Below are positions 43,759-52,885 of a DNA stretch of 64,000 nucleotides, in pieces. The notes under the pieces were generated by a model that ran no database searches, was not told the origin of the DNA, and worked only from the letters and a program-made list of their open reading frames with translations. The stretch is from NCBI GenBank assembly GCA_902595525.1, contig CACJQJ010000002.1, positions 1 through 64,000 on the forward strand. Direction: 5' to 3'. Each line of letters opens with the position of its first letter. The first letter of the stretch is position 1. The stretch is from an uncultured Alphaproteobacteria bacterium. Lineage in GTDB: Bacteria > Pseudomonadota > Alphaproteobacteria > HIMB59. A program made the translations under genes and the position numbers.

Positions 43759-44782
43759 CAATAAAACATCGTATAAAAGTACTACTATCGATGATTATAA
43801 TACTATAATTGATGTAAGAACCCCATTAGAGTTTGTTGAAGACCATATTCCAAGATCAGTAAATTATCCCGTATTAACAAATAAACAACGTCATGAAATA
43901 GGATTAAAATATAAAGAGAATTCTTTTTTAGCTAAAAAAGAAGGAGCTAGTATTATTAGTGCAAATATTTCCAAAATTATTAATAAAATAAAATTTGATA
44001 AAAAAAATAAAACATTAATTTATTGTTGGAGAGGTGGTCTTAGATCACTTAGTTTATATTTAGTTCTTAAACAAATAGGTTACGACGTAACATTATTAGA
44101 GGGTGGATATAAGACTTACAGAGGTTATGTAGTAGATTTTTTTGAAAATAATACTGATAAATTTAAATTTAACCAAATTATGGGTGTAACGGGTGTAGGG
44201 AAAACACTTTTTATTAAAGAATTATCAAAAAAATATCAAGTGATCGATTTTGAAGGTTTGGCCAAACATAAAGGATCTATTTTGGGAAATATACCAAATA
44301 CTGTTCAACCATCACAAAAATTATTTGAAACATTAATTTATGAAAAACTTCACTCTTTCAATTCAAGAAAAAATATATGGGTTGAAGCAGAAAGTATTAA
44401 AGTGGGTAAGTTAAGTATTCCAAGTAAAATTTGGAAAAATATGCCTTTGGGTAAAAATGTAAAAATAAAGAGTAATTTAACAGAGAGGGTGAAATTCATT
44501 TTAAAAGATTACAAATATTTTACTAATTCACCAGATTTAATGAAAAATGCGCTTATTGTATTAAAAAAAATTATTCCAAAAGAGGAATTTAAACTTATTG
44601 AAGTAAATTTAAAAAAAAAGGAGTATTTTCAGTTTGTGAAATCATTAATTGAATATCATTACGATAGAGCTTATAAAAAGACTCGAGCTGAAAATGACAG
44701 TAATATTTATAAAGAGATTTATTTAAATAAAATCAACTTAATAAATATTAAAAGAGTTATTAAAGAGAGTAATTATTTTTAA
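43751..44782 (+). CDS. selU: tRNA 2-selenouridine/geranyl-2-thiouridine synthase
   Basis: Replaces sulfur by selenium at 2-thiouridine of the tRNA wobble base (MnmH/SelU/YbbB). The N-terminal rhodanese domain has DVRTPLEFVEDHIP and the catalytic C92 in YCWRGGLRS; the C-terminal P-loop GVTGVGKT (145-152) belongs to the ATPase half. At 343 residues it has normal length. It needs selenophosphate from SelD, which is not in this window. It overlaps the convergent thiL gene by 23 bases. Confidence 0.93.
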   Translation: MRINKTSYKSTTIDDYNTIIDVRTPLEFVEDHIPRSVNYPVLTNKQRHEIGLKYKENSFLAKKEGASIISANISKIINKIKFDKKNKTLIYCWRGGLRSLSLYLVLKQIGYDVTLLEGGYKTYRGYVVDFFENNTDKFKFNQIMGVTGVGKTLFIKELSKKYQVIDFEGLAKHKGSILGNIPNTVQPSQKLFETLIYEKLHSFNSRKNIWVEAESIKVGKLSIPSKIWKNMPLGKNVKIKSNLTERVKFILKDYKYFTNSPDLMKNALIVLKKIIPKEEFKLIEVNLKKKEYFQFVKSLIEYHYDRAYKKTRAENDSNIYKEIYLNKINLINIKRVIKESNYF

Positions 44783-45704
44783 AATGGTCAAATTTTTTTA
44801 CTTTGGCAAGATTAAATTTTTTTAGATTTACACCCTTTCCTTTTTCTACACTTCCAATACATATAATTCTAATACCCCTTTCAATTAAAAGTTTTTTTTT
44901 ATTTAAATATAATAAGTTTTTAGGTGAGGTAAAAACTGGAACATACTCCTCCCCACTGGATAAAATAAGTGAAATATATTTTTCTTCTTCAAAAAACTTA
45001 CAAAGCTTAGAATTAACAGAGTTAAGATTATTTAATTTAATTTTTTTTTTGGATTTCAACGAAATAGTTTCTAAAGTTGATAAAAGACTATCTGATAAAT
45101 CCATACAACTTGTAATATTTAGATGCCTAAATATATCTTGATAAATATACATTTTAGGTTTTAAAAATTGTTTTACTGATAAATTTTTTAAATTATTAGG
45201 TAATTTAAACTTACTATATAAACTTAGGTATCCTAGTTTTGAATATCCAATACCTGAAAATGTATAAATTTTATCATCAACCTTAGCATTAGATCTCTTT
45301 GTTATTTTAGTATTATTAATTTTATCGCTAATAATTGTTAAAGATAAAAATATTTTCTCAGAAGAAGTAGTATCCCCGCCTATTATCTCAATCTTATTTC
45401 TTAGGCATATTCTATGAAAATTAGTTATTATTTGTTGCACAAAATTATAGTTTTTATTTGGGAAACTAATATTTAGTAGAACATATTTAGGTACGCCACC
45501 TGAGGATTGAATATCACTATAATTTGAAAGAAAAAGTCTGTGAGCTATGTTTTGAGGAGTAAAATACTTTAGATCAAAATGCTTATTTTCAACTAAAGTA
45601 TCAGAAGAGATTAATTGTTTTGTTGAGTTTATATAAGCACAATCATCACCTATTTTCTTATAATTCTTTTCAAAATAATTAATAATTTTTTGCTCATATG
45701 ACAT
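44760..45704 (-). CDS. thiL: Thiamine-monophosphate kinase, divergent
   Basis: PurM-fold kinase that forms thiamine diphosphate from the monophosphate. Motifs: GDDCAYINSTKQLISSDTLVENKHFD (usual GDDAAV..STDTLVEGVHF), LFLSNYSDIQSSGGVPKY (usual LAVNLSDIAAMGG.P), IIGGDTTSSEKIFLSLTIIS and CMDLSDSLLSTLETIS (usual DISDGL). Several positions differ from the consensus, as expected in a fast-evolving low-GC genome. SelD shares the fold, but the motifs fit ThiL. Confidence 0.85.
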   Translation of the reverse strand: MSYEQKIINYFEKNYKKIGDDCAYINSTKQLISSDTLVENKHFDLKYFTPQNIAHRLFLSNYSDIQSSGGVPKYVLLNISFPNKNYNFVQQIITNFHRICLRNKIEIIGGDTTSSEKIFLSLTIISDKINNTKITKRSNAKVDDKIYTFSGIGYSKLGYLSLYSKFKLPNNLKNLSVKQFLKPKMYIYQDIFRHLNITSCMDLSDSLLSTLETISLKSKKKIKLNNLNSVNSKLCKFFEEEKYISLILSSGEEYVPVFTSPKNLLYLNKKKLLIERGIRIICIGSVEKGKGVNLKKFNLAKVKKFDHFKNNYSL

Positions 45705-45745
45705 TAAGTAAATATAATTGAATATGAATTCAAAAACAGAGATAT

Positions 45746-46933
45746 TTAACTAATTTTTTTTCTAACCAAAGGAAATGAGTCTCTTTTTTTTGTTAAAACT
45801 AGTTGGAAAATCACATTATCACCTTTGGTAAAAGATAATTCACTTAAATTTAAATAAGCTTCCCACATTCTTATAAATCTATCATCATACAGTTTAAGAA
45901 CCTCTTTTTCTTCTTTTTTAAAATTTTTAAACCAATGAGAAAGTGTTTTAGCATAATGTAATCTAAGAACCTCTATATCTGAGATTATAAGTCCAGATTT
46001 TTCTACTGCTGGCATTACCTCAGACAAAGATGGTATATAGCCACCAGGAAAAATATATTTTCTAATAAATGCAGGAGTCATTTTCGGAACTCTAATATTG
46101 CCGATTGTATGTACTACCGCTATGCCATCATCAGATAATAAATTATAAATTTTTTTAAAATATGTTTTGTAAAAAGGTTTTCCTACATGCTCAAACATTC
46201 CAACAGAAACTATTTTTGTATAAGAATTCTCTTCATCTCTATAATCTTGTAAAGAATAAGATAAATTTTCATTTTTATCTGACTTTTTAAGTTGGTCATT
46301 ACAGTATTTAATTTGCTCTTCAGATAATGAAACACCCTTTACTTTACAGTCATGATGGTCTGCAAAATGTCTACTAAGTGATCCCCACCCACACCCTATG
46401 TCTAAAACTCTATCATTGGAATTTAATAATAATTTGTCAGCTAATCTGCTCATTTTGTTAGTTTGTGCTTGTGTTAATGAATCGTTTTCATTTTCGAAGT
46501 ATGCGCATGAATATTGCCTAGTTTCATCCAAAAATAAATCATACAACCTATCAGATAAGTCATAGTGACTTGCGACATTACTTTTTGAACTCTTAACGAA
46601 ATTTAACTGAAATAGTGGATTAATGATTAAAATAATTCTGAATATTAGTGTATTTGATATTTTTTCAAGGTATTTATTATAATTTTCAATAAGTAATTCA
46701 GAAAACTCATAAAAAGTCGAATTGCTTAACTCGTAATCTTTATCCATATATCCTTCCGTAAGCACAAGAGAAGGTGCATAAAAAATTTTATTTAAAAATT
46801 TCTTGTTATTGATCTGTAAAATTAATGGATCAGTGCCGTTGTCAATAAGATGGTCATTTCCATCAAATTTTATAATAACAGATCTTGTTTTGATTAAGTG
46901 TTTAATTAAAAATTTAAGTACCCTAAAAGACAT
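45746..46933 (-). CDS. cfa: Cyclopropane-fatty-acyl-phospholipid synthase family methyltransferase
   Basis: SAM-dependent enzyme that methylenates unsaturated acyl chains of membrane phospholipids. SAM motif I is VLDIGCGWGS (176-185); upstream VASHYDLSDRLYDLFLDETRQYSCAYFE is the Cfa signature, followed by VGMFEHVGKPFYKTYF and IFPGGYIPSLSEVMPAVEKSGL. At 395 residues it has normal length. It could also be a related fatty-acid methyltransferase, so lipid modification is firmer than the exact product. Confidence 0.92.
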   Translation of the reverse strand: MSFRVLKFLIKHLIKTRSVIIKFDGNDHLIDNGTDPLILQINNKKFLNKIFYAPSLVLTEGYMDKDYELSNSTFYEFSELLIENYNKYLEKISNTLIFRIILIINPLFQLNFVKSSKSNVASHYDLSDRLYDLFLDETRQYSCAYFENENDSLTQAQTNKMSRLADKLLLNSNDRVLDIGCGWGSLSRHFADHHDCKVKGVSLSEEQIKYCNDQLKKSDKNENLSYSLQDYRDEENSYTKIVSVGMFEHVGKPFYKTYFKKIYNLLSDDGIAVVHTIGNIRVPKMTPAFIRKYIFPGGYIPSLSEVMPAVEKSGLIISDIEVLRLHYAKTLSHWFKNFKKEEKEVLKLYDDRFIRMWEAYLNLSELSFTKGDNVIFQLVLTKKRDSFPLVRKKIS

Positions 46934-47058
46934 AATTTTCTTATATATATCTAAATATACAAAATTTATAAAATTTTATCATATATTGATTGATAAAATG
47001 AATTAAAATATCAATTAAATAGTTGAACTTTTAATATTAAGCTAACGTAATACAAAAT

Positions 47059-47790
47059 ATGCATACCAAAGAAAAAATTGAATTTATATCAAATTGGATA
47101 AAAGATTATGCACATTCAAACAATGTCGATGCGTTAGTTATTGGTATTTCAGGAGGTATTGACTCTGCTGTCACTAGTACGTTGTCAGCAAAAACTGGCT
47201 TAAAAACTTTTGTTGCGAACATGCCTATACTTGATCACAAAACAACTAATGAAAGAGGTATAAATCACATAGACTGGTTAAAAAAGAATTTTAGTAATGT
47301 AACGGACTTTAAAATAGATCTCTCTCTTGTATTTGAAAGTTTTAAATCAGCTCTTGATAAAAATGACTCTGAACACGGTTATGCAAATTCACAGGCTCGA
47401 TTAAGGATGATGACTTTGTATCAAATAGCAGCTAGCAATAACGGAATTGTTGTTGGCACAGGAAATAAGGTCGAAGACTTTGGAATTGGTTTTTATACAA
47501 AATACGGTGATGGAGGAGTCGATATTTCTCCAATCGCAGATTGTCTCAAAACAGAAGTATGGGATATGGGGAAGGAACTAAATATAAGCCAAGACATAAT
47601 AGATGCAGCCCCAACAGATGGTTTATGGACTGATGGAAGATCTGATGAAGATCAAGTTGGTTTAAGTTACTCTGAAATTGAAGAGGCAATGATTAATGAG
47701 AAATCATCAAATAGAAAAAAGTATCTTGAGATTAGAAAAAATAACGTTCATAAAATGAATCCTATCCCTGTTTGTATTTTACCAAAATAA
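47059..47790 (+). CDS. nadE: NAD+ synthase, ammonia-dependent form
   Basis: Amidates deamido-NAD to NAD. The PP-loop SGGIDSA lies at residues 31-37; further landmarks are NSQARLRMMTLYQIA, VVGTGNKVEDFGIGFYTKYGDGGVDISPIADCLKTEVW and DGLWTDGRSDEDQVGLSYSEIEEA. At 243 residues there is no N-terminal glutaminase domain, so ammonia must be supplied free. It is convergent with the ugpC ATPase gene at 12 bases. Confidence 0.95.
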   Translation: MHTKEKIEFISNWIKDYAHSNNVDALVIGISGGIDSAVTSTLSAKTGLKTFVANMPILDHKTTNERGINHIDWLKKNFSNVTDFKIDLSLVFESFKSALDKNDSEHGYANSQARLRMMTLYQIAASNNGIVVGTGNKVEDFGIGFYTKYGDGGVDISPIADCLKTEVWDMGKELNISQDIIDAAPTDGLWTDGRSDEDQVGLSYSEIEEAMINEKSSNRKKYLEIRKNNVHKMNPIPVCILPK

Positions 47791-47802
47791 ACTTTGTAAA
47801 AC

Positions 47803-48849
47803 TTATACTCTTAAACCAGTAGTGTTATCAAAAAGGTGCACTGATGTACTAGATATTTCAAATTTAAATGTATCTCCTGCATTTAGATTTATCTTCGAAG
47901 ACAATTTACAACTAAACTCTTGATCACCAATTTTTGAATAAATGATCATATCTGAACCTAGATACTCAACTAAATTTGCTACACAAGAATGCTTTCCATT
48001 ATCTGATATTAGGATATCGTCTGGCCTTATACCTAAAGTAGCGTCATCTATGTTTGTAGAATTATTAAGGTTAATTTTCATATCAGCTATATGAGCTATG
48101 CCATTTTCAATTTTGCAATTAAATAAATTCATCTGTGGGGATCCTATAAATTCAGCAACAAATTTAGTATTTGGTTTAGAATATATCTCTTTAGGTGTAC
48201 CAACTTGTTCAACAACACCATTGTTAATTACTACTATCCTATCCCCTAGTGTCATCGCTTCTGTTTGATCATGGGTAACAAAAATACTTGTTACGCCCAT
48301 TTGTCTTTGAAGACGTTTGATTTCCAAACGCATTTGATTTCTTAATTTTGCATCTAAGTTAGATAATGGTTCATCAAATAAAAATATTTTTGGATTTCTA
48401 ACTATGGCTCTTCCCATTGCAACTCGTTGCCTTTGCCCTCCTGAAAGCATACTTGGTTTTCTTGTGAGTAATTGATCTATTTCTAAGAGTTTAGCTACAT
48501 CATTAACTTTGTTATTGATCTCTTCTTTAGATATTCCTCTATTTTTAAGACCATAAGCCATATTATTAAATACTGACATGTGAGGATAAAGTGCATAATT
48601 TTGAAAAACCATTGCTACATCTCTTTCAGATGGATCAATTTTATTAATAATATTTCCATCTAGAGATATTTCTCCATTTGTAATATCCTCTAGACCTGCA
48701 ATCATTCTTAATAATGTTGATTTGCCACATCCACTAGGTCCAACAAATACAACAAATTCTCCATTTTCAATATTTAAAGAAGTCTCATTAACAGCTTTAG
48801 TGCCATTAGGATATATTTTAGTAATATTTTGTAATTCTAAAAAACTCAT
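47803..48849 (-). CDS. ugpC: ABC transporter ATP-binding protein, UgpC/MalK type
   Basis: ATPase for the glycerol-3-phosphate-type importer. Walker A is GPSGCGKSTLLR, signature LSGGQRQRVAMGRA, Walker B FLFDEPLSNLDAKLR and the switch His in TSIFVTHDQTEAM. A C-terminal MalK-like OB regulatory domain begins near residue 235 (FIGSPQMNLFNC, LGIRPDDI). ATG giving MSFLELQN is chosen because an upstream frame extension would run into the permease gene. Last gene of ugpB-A-E-E-C. Confidence 0.95.
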   Translation of the reverse strand: MSFLELQNITKIYPNGTKAVNETSLNIENGEFVVFVGPSGCGKSTLLRMIAGLEDITNGEISLDGNIINKIDPSERDVAMVFQNYALYPHMSVFNNMAYGLKNRGISKEEINNKVNDVAKLLEIDQLLTRKPSMLSGGQRQRVAMGRAIVRNPKIFLFDEPLSNLDAKLRNQMRLEIKRLQRQMGVTSIFVTHDQTEAMTLGDRIVVINNGVVEQVGTPKEIYSKPNTKFVAEFIGSPQMNLFNCKIENGIAHIADMKINLNNSTNIDDATLGIRPDDILISDNGKHSCVANLVEYLGSDMIIYSKIGDQEFSCKLSSKINLNAGDTFKFEISSTSVHLFDNTTGLRV

Positions 48850-48851
48850 TT

Positions 48852-49703
48852 TTATTTTTCTGTTTGAATCAATCCTTTGATAAACCATCTTTGAAGAATT
48901 ACAACAACTAACACAGGTGGTAGCATTGATAATATAATATAGGCAAATCTTTCACCTGTTCTGGGTAAAGCAACACCCTCATAATTTTCTGTAAAAATTA
49001 TCTTCATTCCCATCACTACTGTCCAATATTTTTCGTCAGTAGTCATTATTAGAGGCCATAAATATTGGCTATATCCATAGACAAACATAAAAATAAACAT
49101 AGCCGCTAACATTGTTTTTGATAGAGGCAATAAGAAGTCAATAAAAAATCTCCAACTATTTGCACCATCTAATTTTGCAGACTCTAACAATTCATCAGGG
49201 ATTGTTTTATAAAATTGTCTAAAGAAAAATGTTGCAGTAGCAGAAGCAACTAGTGGGAGTATAAGTCCTGTATATGTATTTGTAAGACCAAGATCTGATA
49301 CAATTTTATAACTTGGAAAAATTCTTACTTCTAGTGGAACTAAAAGAGTAATAAAAATTAGCCAAAATATTGGAACAGCTAATTTAAATCTAAAATAAAC
49401 TAATGCGTAAGCTGACATAGCTGAGATGACAACTTTCAACGTTGCGATACCAAGAGCCATAATAAAACTATTTACAAACATTCTTGCTGCAGTAACTTCC
49501 TCAGACCAACCCCCTTTTTCATTCAAAACTTCATTGTAATTTTGAGAAAAACTCTCACCTAAAAAAAATTTCATTCCCTCAGTCATTATTGAAACATTAT
49601 CATGAGTTGAAGTGGCAAAAGAAAACCAAATTGGTAATACCATTAATAAAACGCCAAGTATGAGAATAATGTGTGTTAGTATTTCTAATGGTTTGAATTT
49701 CAT
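48852..49703 (-). CDS. ugpE: UgpE-like permease, second tandem copy
   Basis: Inner-membrane half of the importer, with six hydrophobic segments in 283 residues. The EAA cytoplasmic loop that contacts the ATPase is DELLESAKLDGANSWRFFIDFLLPLSK. It is clearly paralogous to the gene just upstream: long shared stretches include FWLIFITLLVPLE, ATFFFRQFYK and YLWPLIMTT. Differences cluster at the N-terminus and in an insertion before the last segment (MKIIFTENYEGVALPRTGER). It overlaps the upstream copy by 4 bases and lies 2 bases from ugpC. Confidence 0.92.
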   Translation of the reverse strand: MKFKPLEILTHIILILGVLLMVLPIWFSFATSTHDNVSIMTEGMKFFLGESFSQNYNEVLNEKGGWSEEVTAARMFVNSFIMALGIATLKVVISAMSAYALVYFRFKLAVPIFWLIFITLLVPLEVRIFPSYKIVSDLGLTNTYTGLILPLVASATATFFFRQFYKTIPDELLESAKLDGANSWRFFIDFLLPLSKTMLAAMFIFMFVYGYSQYLWPLIMTTDEKYWTVVMGMKIIFTENYEGVALPRTGERFAYIILSMLPPVLVVVILQRWFIKGLIQTEK

Positions 49704-50521
49704 TTATTTTGAAATATTCCTTGAATAAATAATTTTTGTAGAAAAATAATTATAATTACTGGTGGGATCATTGACATAATTACAAAAGCAAAGCGGTCAG
49801 AAATAGATCCGTACATTGTCTTAAGACCCATTACAACCGTCCAATATTGTTCACTAGTAGTCATTATTAATGGCCAAAGGTATTGATTATAGCCAAATAC
49901 GAACATAAATATAAAAACAGCAGCAATCATCGTTTTAGATAAAGGAATTAAAAAATCTATAAAAAATCTAAAACTATTAGTTCCATCTAATTTAGCCGCT
50001 TCTAATAATTCATCAGGAATTGATTTATAAAATTGTCTAAAAAAGAAGGTTGCTATTGCAGAGGCAGAGATAGGTAGAATTAAGCCAGCAAATGTATTTA
50101 CAAGATTTAATTTTGACATAACTGTGTATGAGGGCATTATTCTAAGCTCCAAAGGAACTAATAGAGTAATAAAAATTAACCAAAATATAAAAGTCGCATA
50201 TTTGACTTTAAAATAAACTAAACCGTATGCGGCCATAAGTGATGTAATTACAGATAAAGTCGCTATACCTGTTGCCATAACAAAACTATTAAAAAACATT
50301 TTAAGAGCTGTTATTTCATTAAAAAAACCAGATTGTTTAAATAAAACCCTAGAGTAATTATCAATAAAATTATCTCCTAAAAAAAATTGTAAACCGTTGG
50401 TATTTATAAAAAGGCTTGAATGTGTTGAGCTTGCAAAAATTATCCATATTGGAACAACCATAATAAGTAAACCAATTGAAAGAATAAAATGATTAATAGT
50501 TGAAGATATATATTTAGTCAT
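49700..50521 (-). CDS. ugpE: UgpE-like permease, first tandem copy
   Basis: Inner-membrane permease of the MalG/UgpE type, 273 residues with six hydrophobic segments. The EAA loop is DELLEAAKLDGTNSFRFFIDFLIPLSK. It is a close paralogue of the next gene, so the operon carries one UgpA and two UgpE partners. It overlaps ugpA by 1 base and the second copy by 4. It may form an alternative channel with UgpA for a second substrate or condition. Confidence 0.92.
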   Translation of the reverse strand: MTKYISSTINHFILSIGLLIMVVPIWIIFASSTHSSLFINTNGLQFFLGDNFIDNYSRVLFKQSGFFNEITALKMFFNSFVMATGIATLSVITSLMAAYGLVYFKVKYATFIFWLIFITLLVPLELRIMPSYTVMSKLNLVNTFAGLILPISASAIATFFFRQFYKSIPDELLEAAKLDGTNSFRFFIDFLIPLSKTMIAAVFIFMFVFGYNQYLWPLIMTTSEQYWTVVMGLKTMYGSISDRFAFVIMSMIPPVIIIIFLQKLFIQGIFQNK

Positions 50522-51399
50522 TAATTGTAGTGAATTTTACCCTCAATGTATCTGAATTGAAAAATTGTAATAACAAGAACTATTATCATCATCATGATTG
50601 ATTGGGCACCAGCACTTCCAAGATCTAAACCTTTGAAGCCATCAATGTAGGCTTTATAAACTAAAGTTTTAGTTTCGCTACCAGGAGCTCCAATAGTAGT
50701 TGTATCTATAATTCCAAATGTATCAAAGAAGGCATAAGTTATATTAATTATAATTAAGAAAAAAGTAGTCGGCATTAATAAAGGAAAAGTAATTGTCCAA
50801 AATCTTCGAATGTTGCTTTTACAATCAATAATAGAAGCTTCAATAACTGTTTTTTGAATAGCCTGAAGTCCAGCTAAAAAGAAAATAAAATTTGCACTTA
50901 TTTGTTTCCAGGAACCAGCTATAATTACATAAATATATGCATCAAATACATTTTCATACCAATTAAAACCCCATAAATTATTGAATAAATGATGAAGTAA
51001 ACCATATCTTTCACTGAAAAAATAATTAGCCATAACACCAACGACAGCCGGTGCAATAGCATAAGGCCAAATTAATAGTGTTTTATATGCACTTTTTCCA
51101 TGCATGACTTTATTAGCTTGCACGGCAAGCAATAAACCAATTGAACCTGTAATAAGAGTAATTACGAAACTATAGATAATTGTAAACTTGAAAGCAGTAA
51201 AATAGGAGGGATCAGAAAAAATAAATAAAAAATTATCAAAGCCAGCAAACTGAGAACCAAAACCAAAAGCATCTTGCATAGTGAATGCATCTTTAAACGT
51301 TTGAATAATTGGCCAATATAAAAAAATTAATAAAATTAAAAGCTGAGGAGCTAAGAAAAAATATTGAGAATAATTTGATTTAAATTGAACTTTTTTCAT
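50521..51399 (-). CDS. ugpA: UgpA-like permease
   Basis: Inner-membrane permease of the MalF/UgpA type, 292 residues with six hydrophobic segments, starting QYFFLAPQLLILLIFLYWPIIQT as usual for UgpA. The EAA loop is KTVIEASIIDCKSNIRRFWTITFPLLMPT; the usual Gly of the loop is Cys (DCKS). It has no Shine-Dalgarno sequence; a strong hairpin lies just upstream, between it and ugpB, and may reduce its expression relative to the binding protein. Confidence 0.93.
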   Translation of the reverse strand: MKKVQFKSNYSQYFFLAPQLLILLIFLYWPIIQTFKDAFTMQDAFGFGSQFAGFDNFLFIFSDPSYFTAFKFTIIYSFVITLITGSIGLLLAVQANKVMHGKSAYKTLLIWPYAIAPAVVGVMANYFFSERYGLLHHLFNNLWGFNWYENVFDAYIYVIIAGSWKQISANFIFFLAGLQAIQKTVIEASIIDCKSNIRRFWTITFPLLMPTTFFLIIINITYAFFDTFGIIDTTTIGAPGSETKTLVYKAYIDGFKGLDLGSAGAQSIMMMIIVLVITIFQFRYIEGKIHYN

Positions 51400-51405
51400 T
51401 AAATT

Positions 51406-51436
51406 AAAAGGAGGATAATATAAATATCCTCCTTTT
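51406..51436 (-). terminator. Intergenic attenuator hairpin between ugpB and ugpA
   Basis: A perfect 12-bp inverted repeat (AAAAGGAGGATA / TATCCTCCTTTT) with a 7-base loop, sitting directly after the ugpB stop. Such hairpins in binding-protein operons act as partial terminators or protect the upstream mRNA from 3' decay, giving excess binding protein. One arm contains AGGAGG, which would be hidden when folded. Confidence 0.7.
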
Positions 51437-51450
51437 TAAAATAATATAAA

Positions 51451-52758
51451 TTATAGAGTTTTAGCAAACTGTTTTAATAGTTTTGCTGCACCCTTATCCA
51501 TATTGCTTAGAGCTTTTTCAACTGTGATATCGCCATTAAGCATTGGCTCAACATTTTCGTATATTACTTCACGAATTTGAGGCCAGTTACCTGCTCTATA
51601 TCCACCAGGGATAGTTGAACCCTCTAGACCTAATTGATCACCAACAGCTTTATGATAAGGAGATGCTCTATAAAAATTTATAGTTTCAGCTAACTCTATA
51701 CCACCTTTTGTTACAGCAGCGTAACCTGTCATATTATGATAGTATAAATCCATTTCTGGTGAGCCCATAAATTCAATAAATTTAGCAAGTCCTTTATACT
51801 CTTCTTCTGTATGACCGTTTAAAATCCAATTAGCAGCACCACCAATAAATGTTGGATACTCTTTACCACCTGTTACTGAGTCCCAATATGGTATTGGGTT
51901 GGTTGTAAAGTTTGGAAGGACACCTTTCATACCTCCAAAAGATGCAGCAGATCCAAACCAAAACGCAGCCTCACCATTAGTAAAAGGTGCTTGGTTATCT
52001 CCCCATGCTCTTCCTTTGTAGCCGTAGTAACCCTTTTCATACCATTCTTTAACTTTAGTCCAGTGATAAACAAAAGCTTCTGTATCAGCAAAAAGTGTCT
52101 TTGTAGGAACAGCATCATAGCCATTATTGCCATCTGTCATCAATAAATTATGCCTAGAGAAGAAATTTTCAGTCCAAATCCAAGGACTGTGACTTTGAAG
52201 AAGAGGAATATATCCGGCATCGAGTATCTTTTGAGCCATACCCTCAAATTCTTCGTAAGTTTTTGGAACCTCTTCAATACCAACTTCATTTAAAATATCC
52301 ATATTGGCATACATGAGACATGTAGAACTATTAAATGGAACACCGATCATTTTTCCATCACCATCAGCATAAAAGTTTTTTATACCAGGAATGTAGTTAT
52401 CAGCATCAACATCAATACCATATTTTTCGGCCATCTCTTCAAAGCCGATCACAACTCCATTTTTAACTTGCGCTACCATGATAGCCGCACCTGCATCATA
52501 GACTTGTGAATAATGAGGTTGATCACCTGCTCTAAAAGCAGCTATTGTAGCTGCCATGTTGTCCTCATAGCTTCCTTTACCAGTAGGGATAACCATATAC
52601 TCATCTTGTGATTCATTAAATCGATTAGCTATTTCTATGATTACATCACCTAAAAAACCACTGTTACCATACCACCAATGAATTTCGGTTTTACTGTAAC
52701 TGTTTGAAGTAAATGCAAAAGAAACTAAAAGTACAAAAATACTAATTAGTTTTTTCAT
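51451..52758 (-). CDS. ugpB: ABC transporter substrate-binding protein, UgpB-like
   Basis: Periplasmic receptor (435 residues) of the glycerol-3-phosphate/glycerophosphodiester type. After the signal peptide (about 1-22, SNSYS) the mature protein begins TEIHWWYGNSGFLGDVIIEIANRFN, close to UgpB, with GKGSYEDNMAATIAAFRAG and SQVYDAGAAIMV. Later WIWTENFFSR and GGAANWILNG line the site. A good AGGAGG ribosome-binding site and an upstream TATAAT box point to high expression. The ligand could be glycerol-3-phosphate or another phosphorylated polyol. Confidence 0.93.
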   Translation of the reverse strand: MKKLISIFVLLVSFAFTSNSYSKTEIHWWYGNSGFLGDVIIEIANRFNESQDEYMVIPTGKGSYEDNMAATIAAFRAGDQPHYSQVYDAGAAIMVAQVKNGVVIGFEEMAEKYGIDVDADNYIPGIKNFYADGDGKMIGVPFNSSTCLMYANMDILNEVGIEEVPKTYEEFEGMAQKILDAGYIPLLQSHSPWIWTENFFSRHNLLMTDGNNGYDAVPTKTLFADTEAFVYHWTKVKEWYEKGYYGYKGRAWGDNQAPFTNGEAAFWFGSAASFGGMKGVLPNFTTNPIPYWDSVTGGKEYPTFIGGAANWILNGHTEEEYKGLAKFIEFMGSPEMDLYYHNMTGYAAVTKGGIELAETINFYRASPYHKAVGDQLGLEGSTIPGGYRAGNWPQIREVIYENVEPMLNGDITVEKALSNMDKGAAKLLKQFAKTL

Positions 52759-52789
52759 TATGTCCTCCTATTAGAACGTTCCTGTTATC

Positions 52790-52818
52790 ATTATATAACT
52801 ATTTAATAGACTCAGGAA
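52790..52818 (-). promoter_or_regulatory. Possible ugpB promoter with a start-site palindrome
   Basis: On the minus strand TTCCTG and a perfect TATAAT are separated by 17 bases. The palindrome GAACGTTC (52774-52781) lies near the expected transcription start and could be an operator. The -35 box is poor. Confidence 0.35.
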
Positions 52819-52885
52819 TAGATTGGTTGTGTATAACTTAACAAAAAAAATAAAAAAACTATGAATTTTTTATGAAATTTTAAAA

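Noticed and set aside
44760..45704. selD (selenophosphate synthase) next to selU
   Set aside because: Same PurM fold, but the motifs GDDCA, SSDTLVENKHF and GGDTTS are ThiL-like and the SelD N-terminal Cys/Sec-Gly-rich region is absent.
51927..52133. Minus-strand frame inside ugpB
   Set aside because: Alternative frame of a clear binding protein gene; low-complexity translation.
52769..52785. GAACGTTC as a definite LexA- or ArsR-type operator
   Set aside because: An 8-base palindrome alone is not enough to name a regulator; kept only as part of the possible ugpB promoter.
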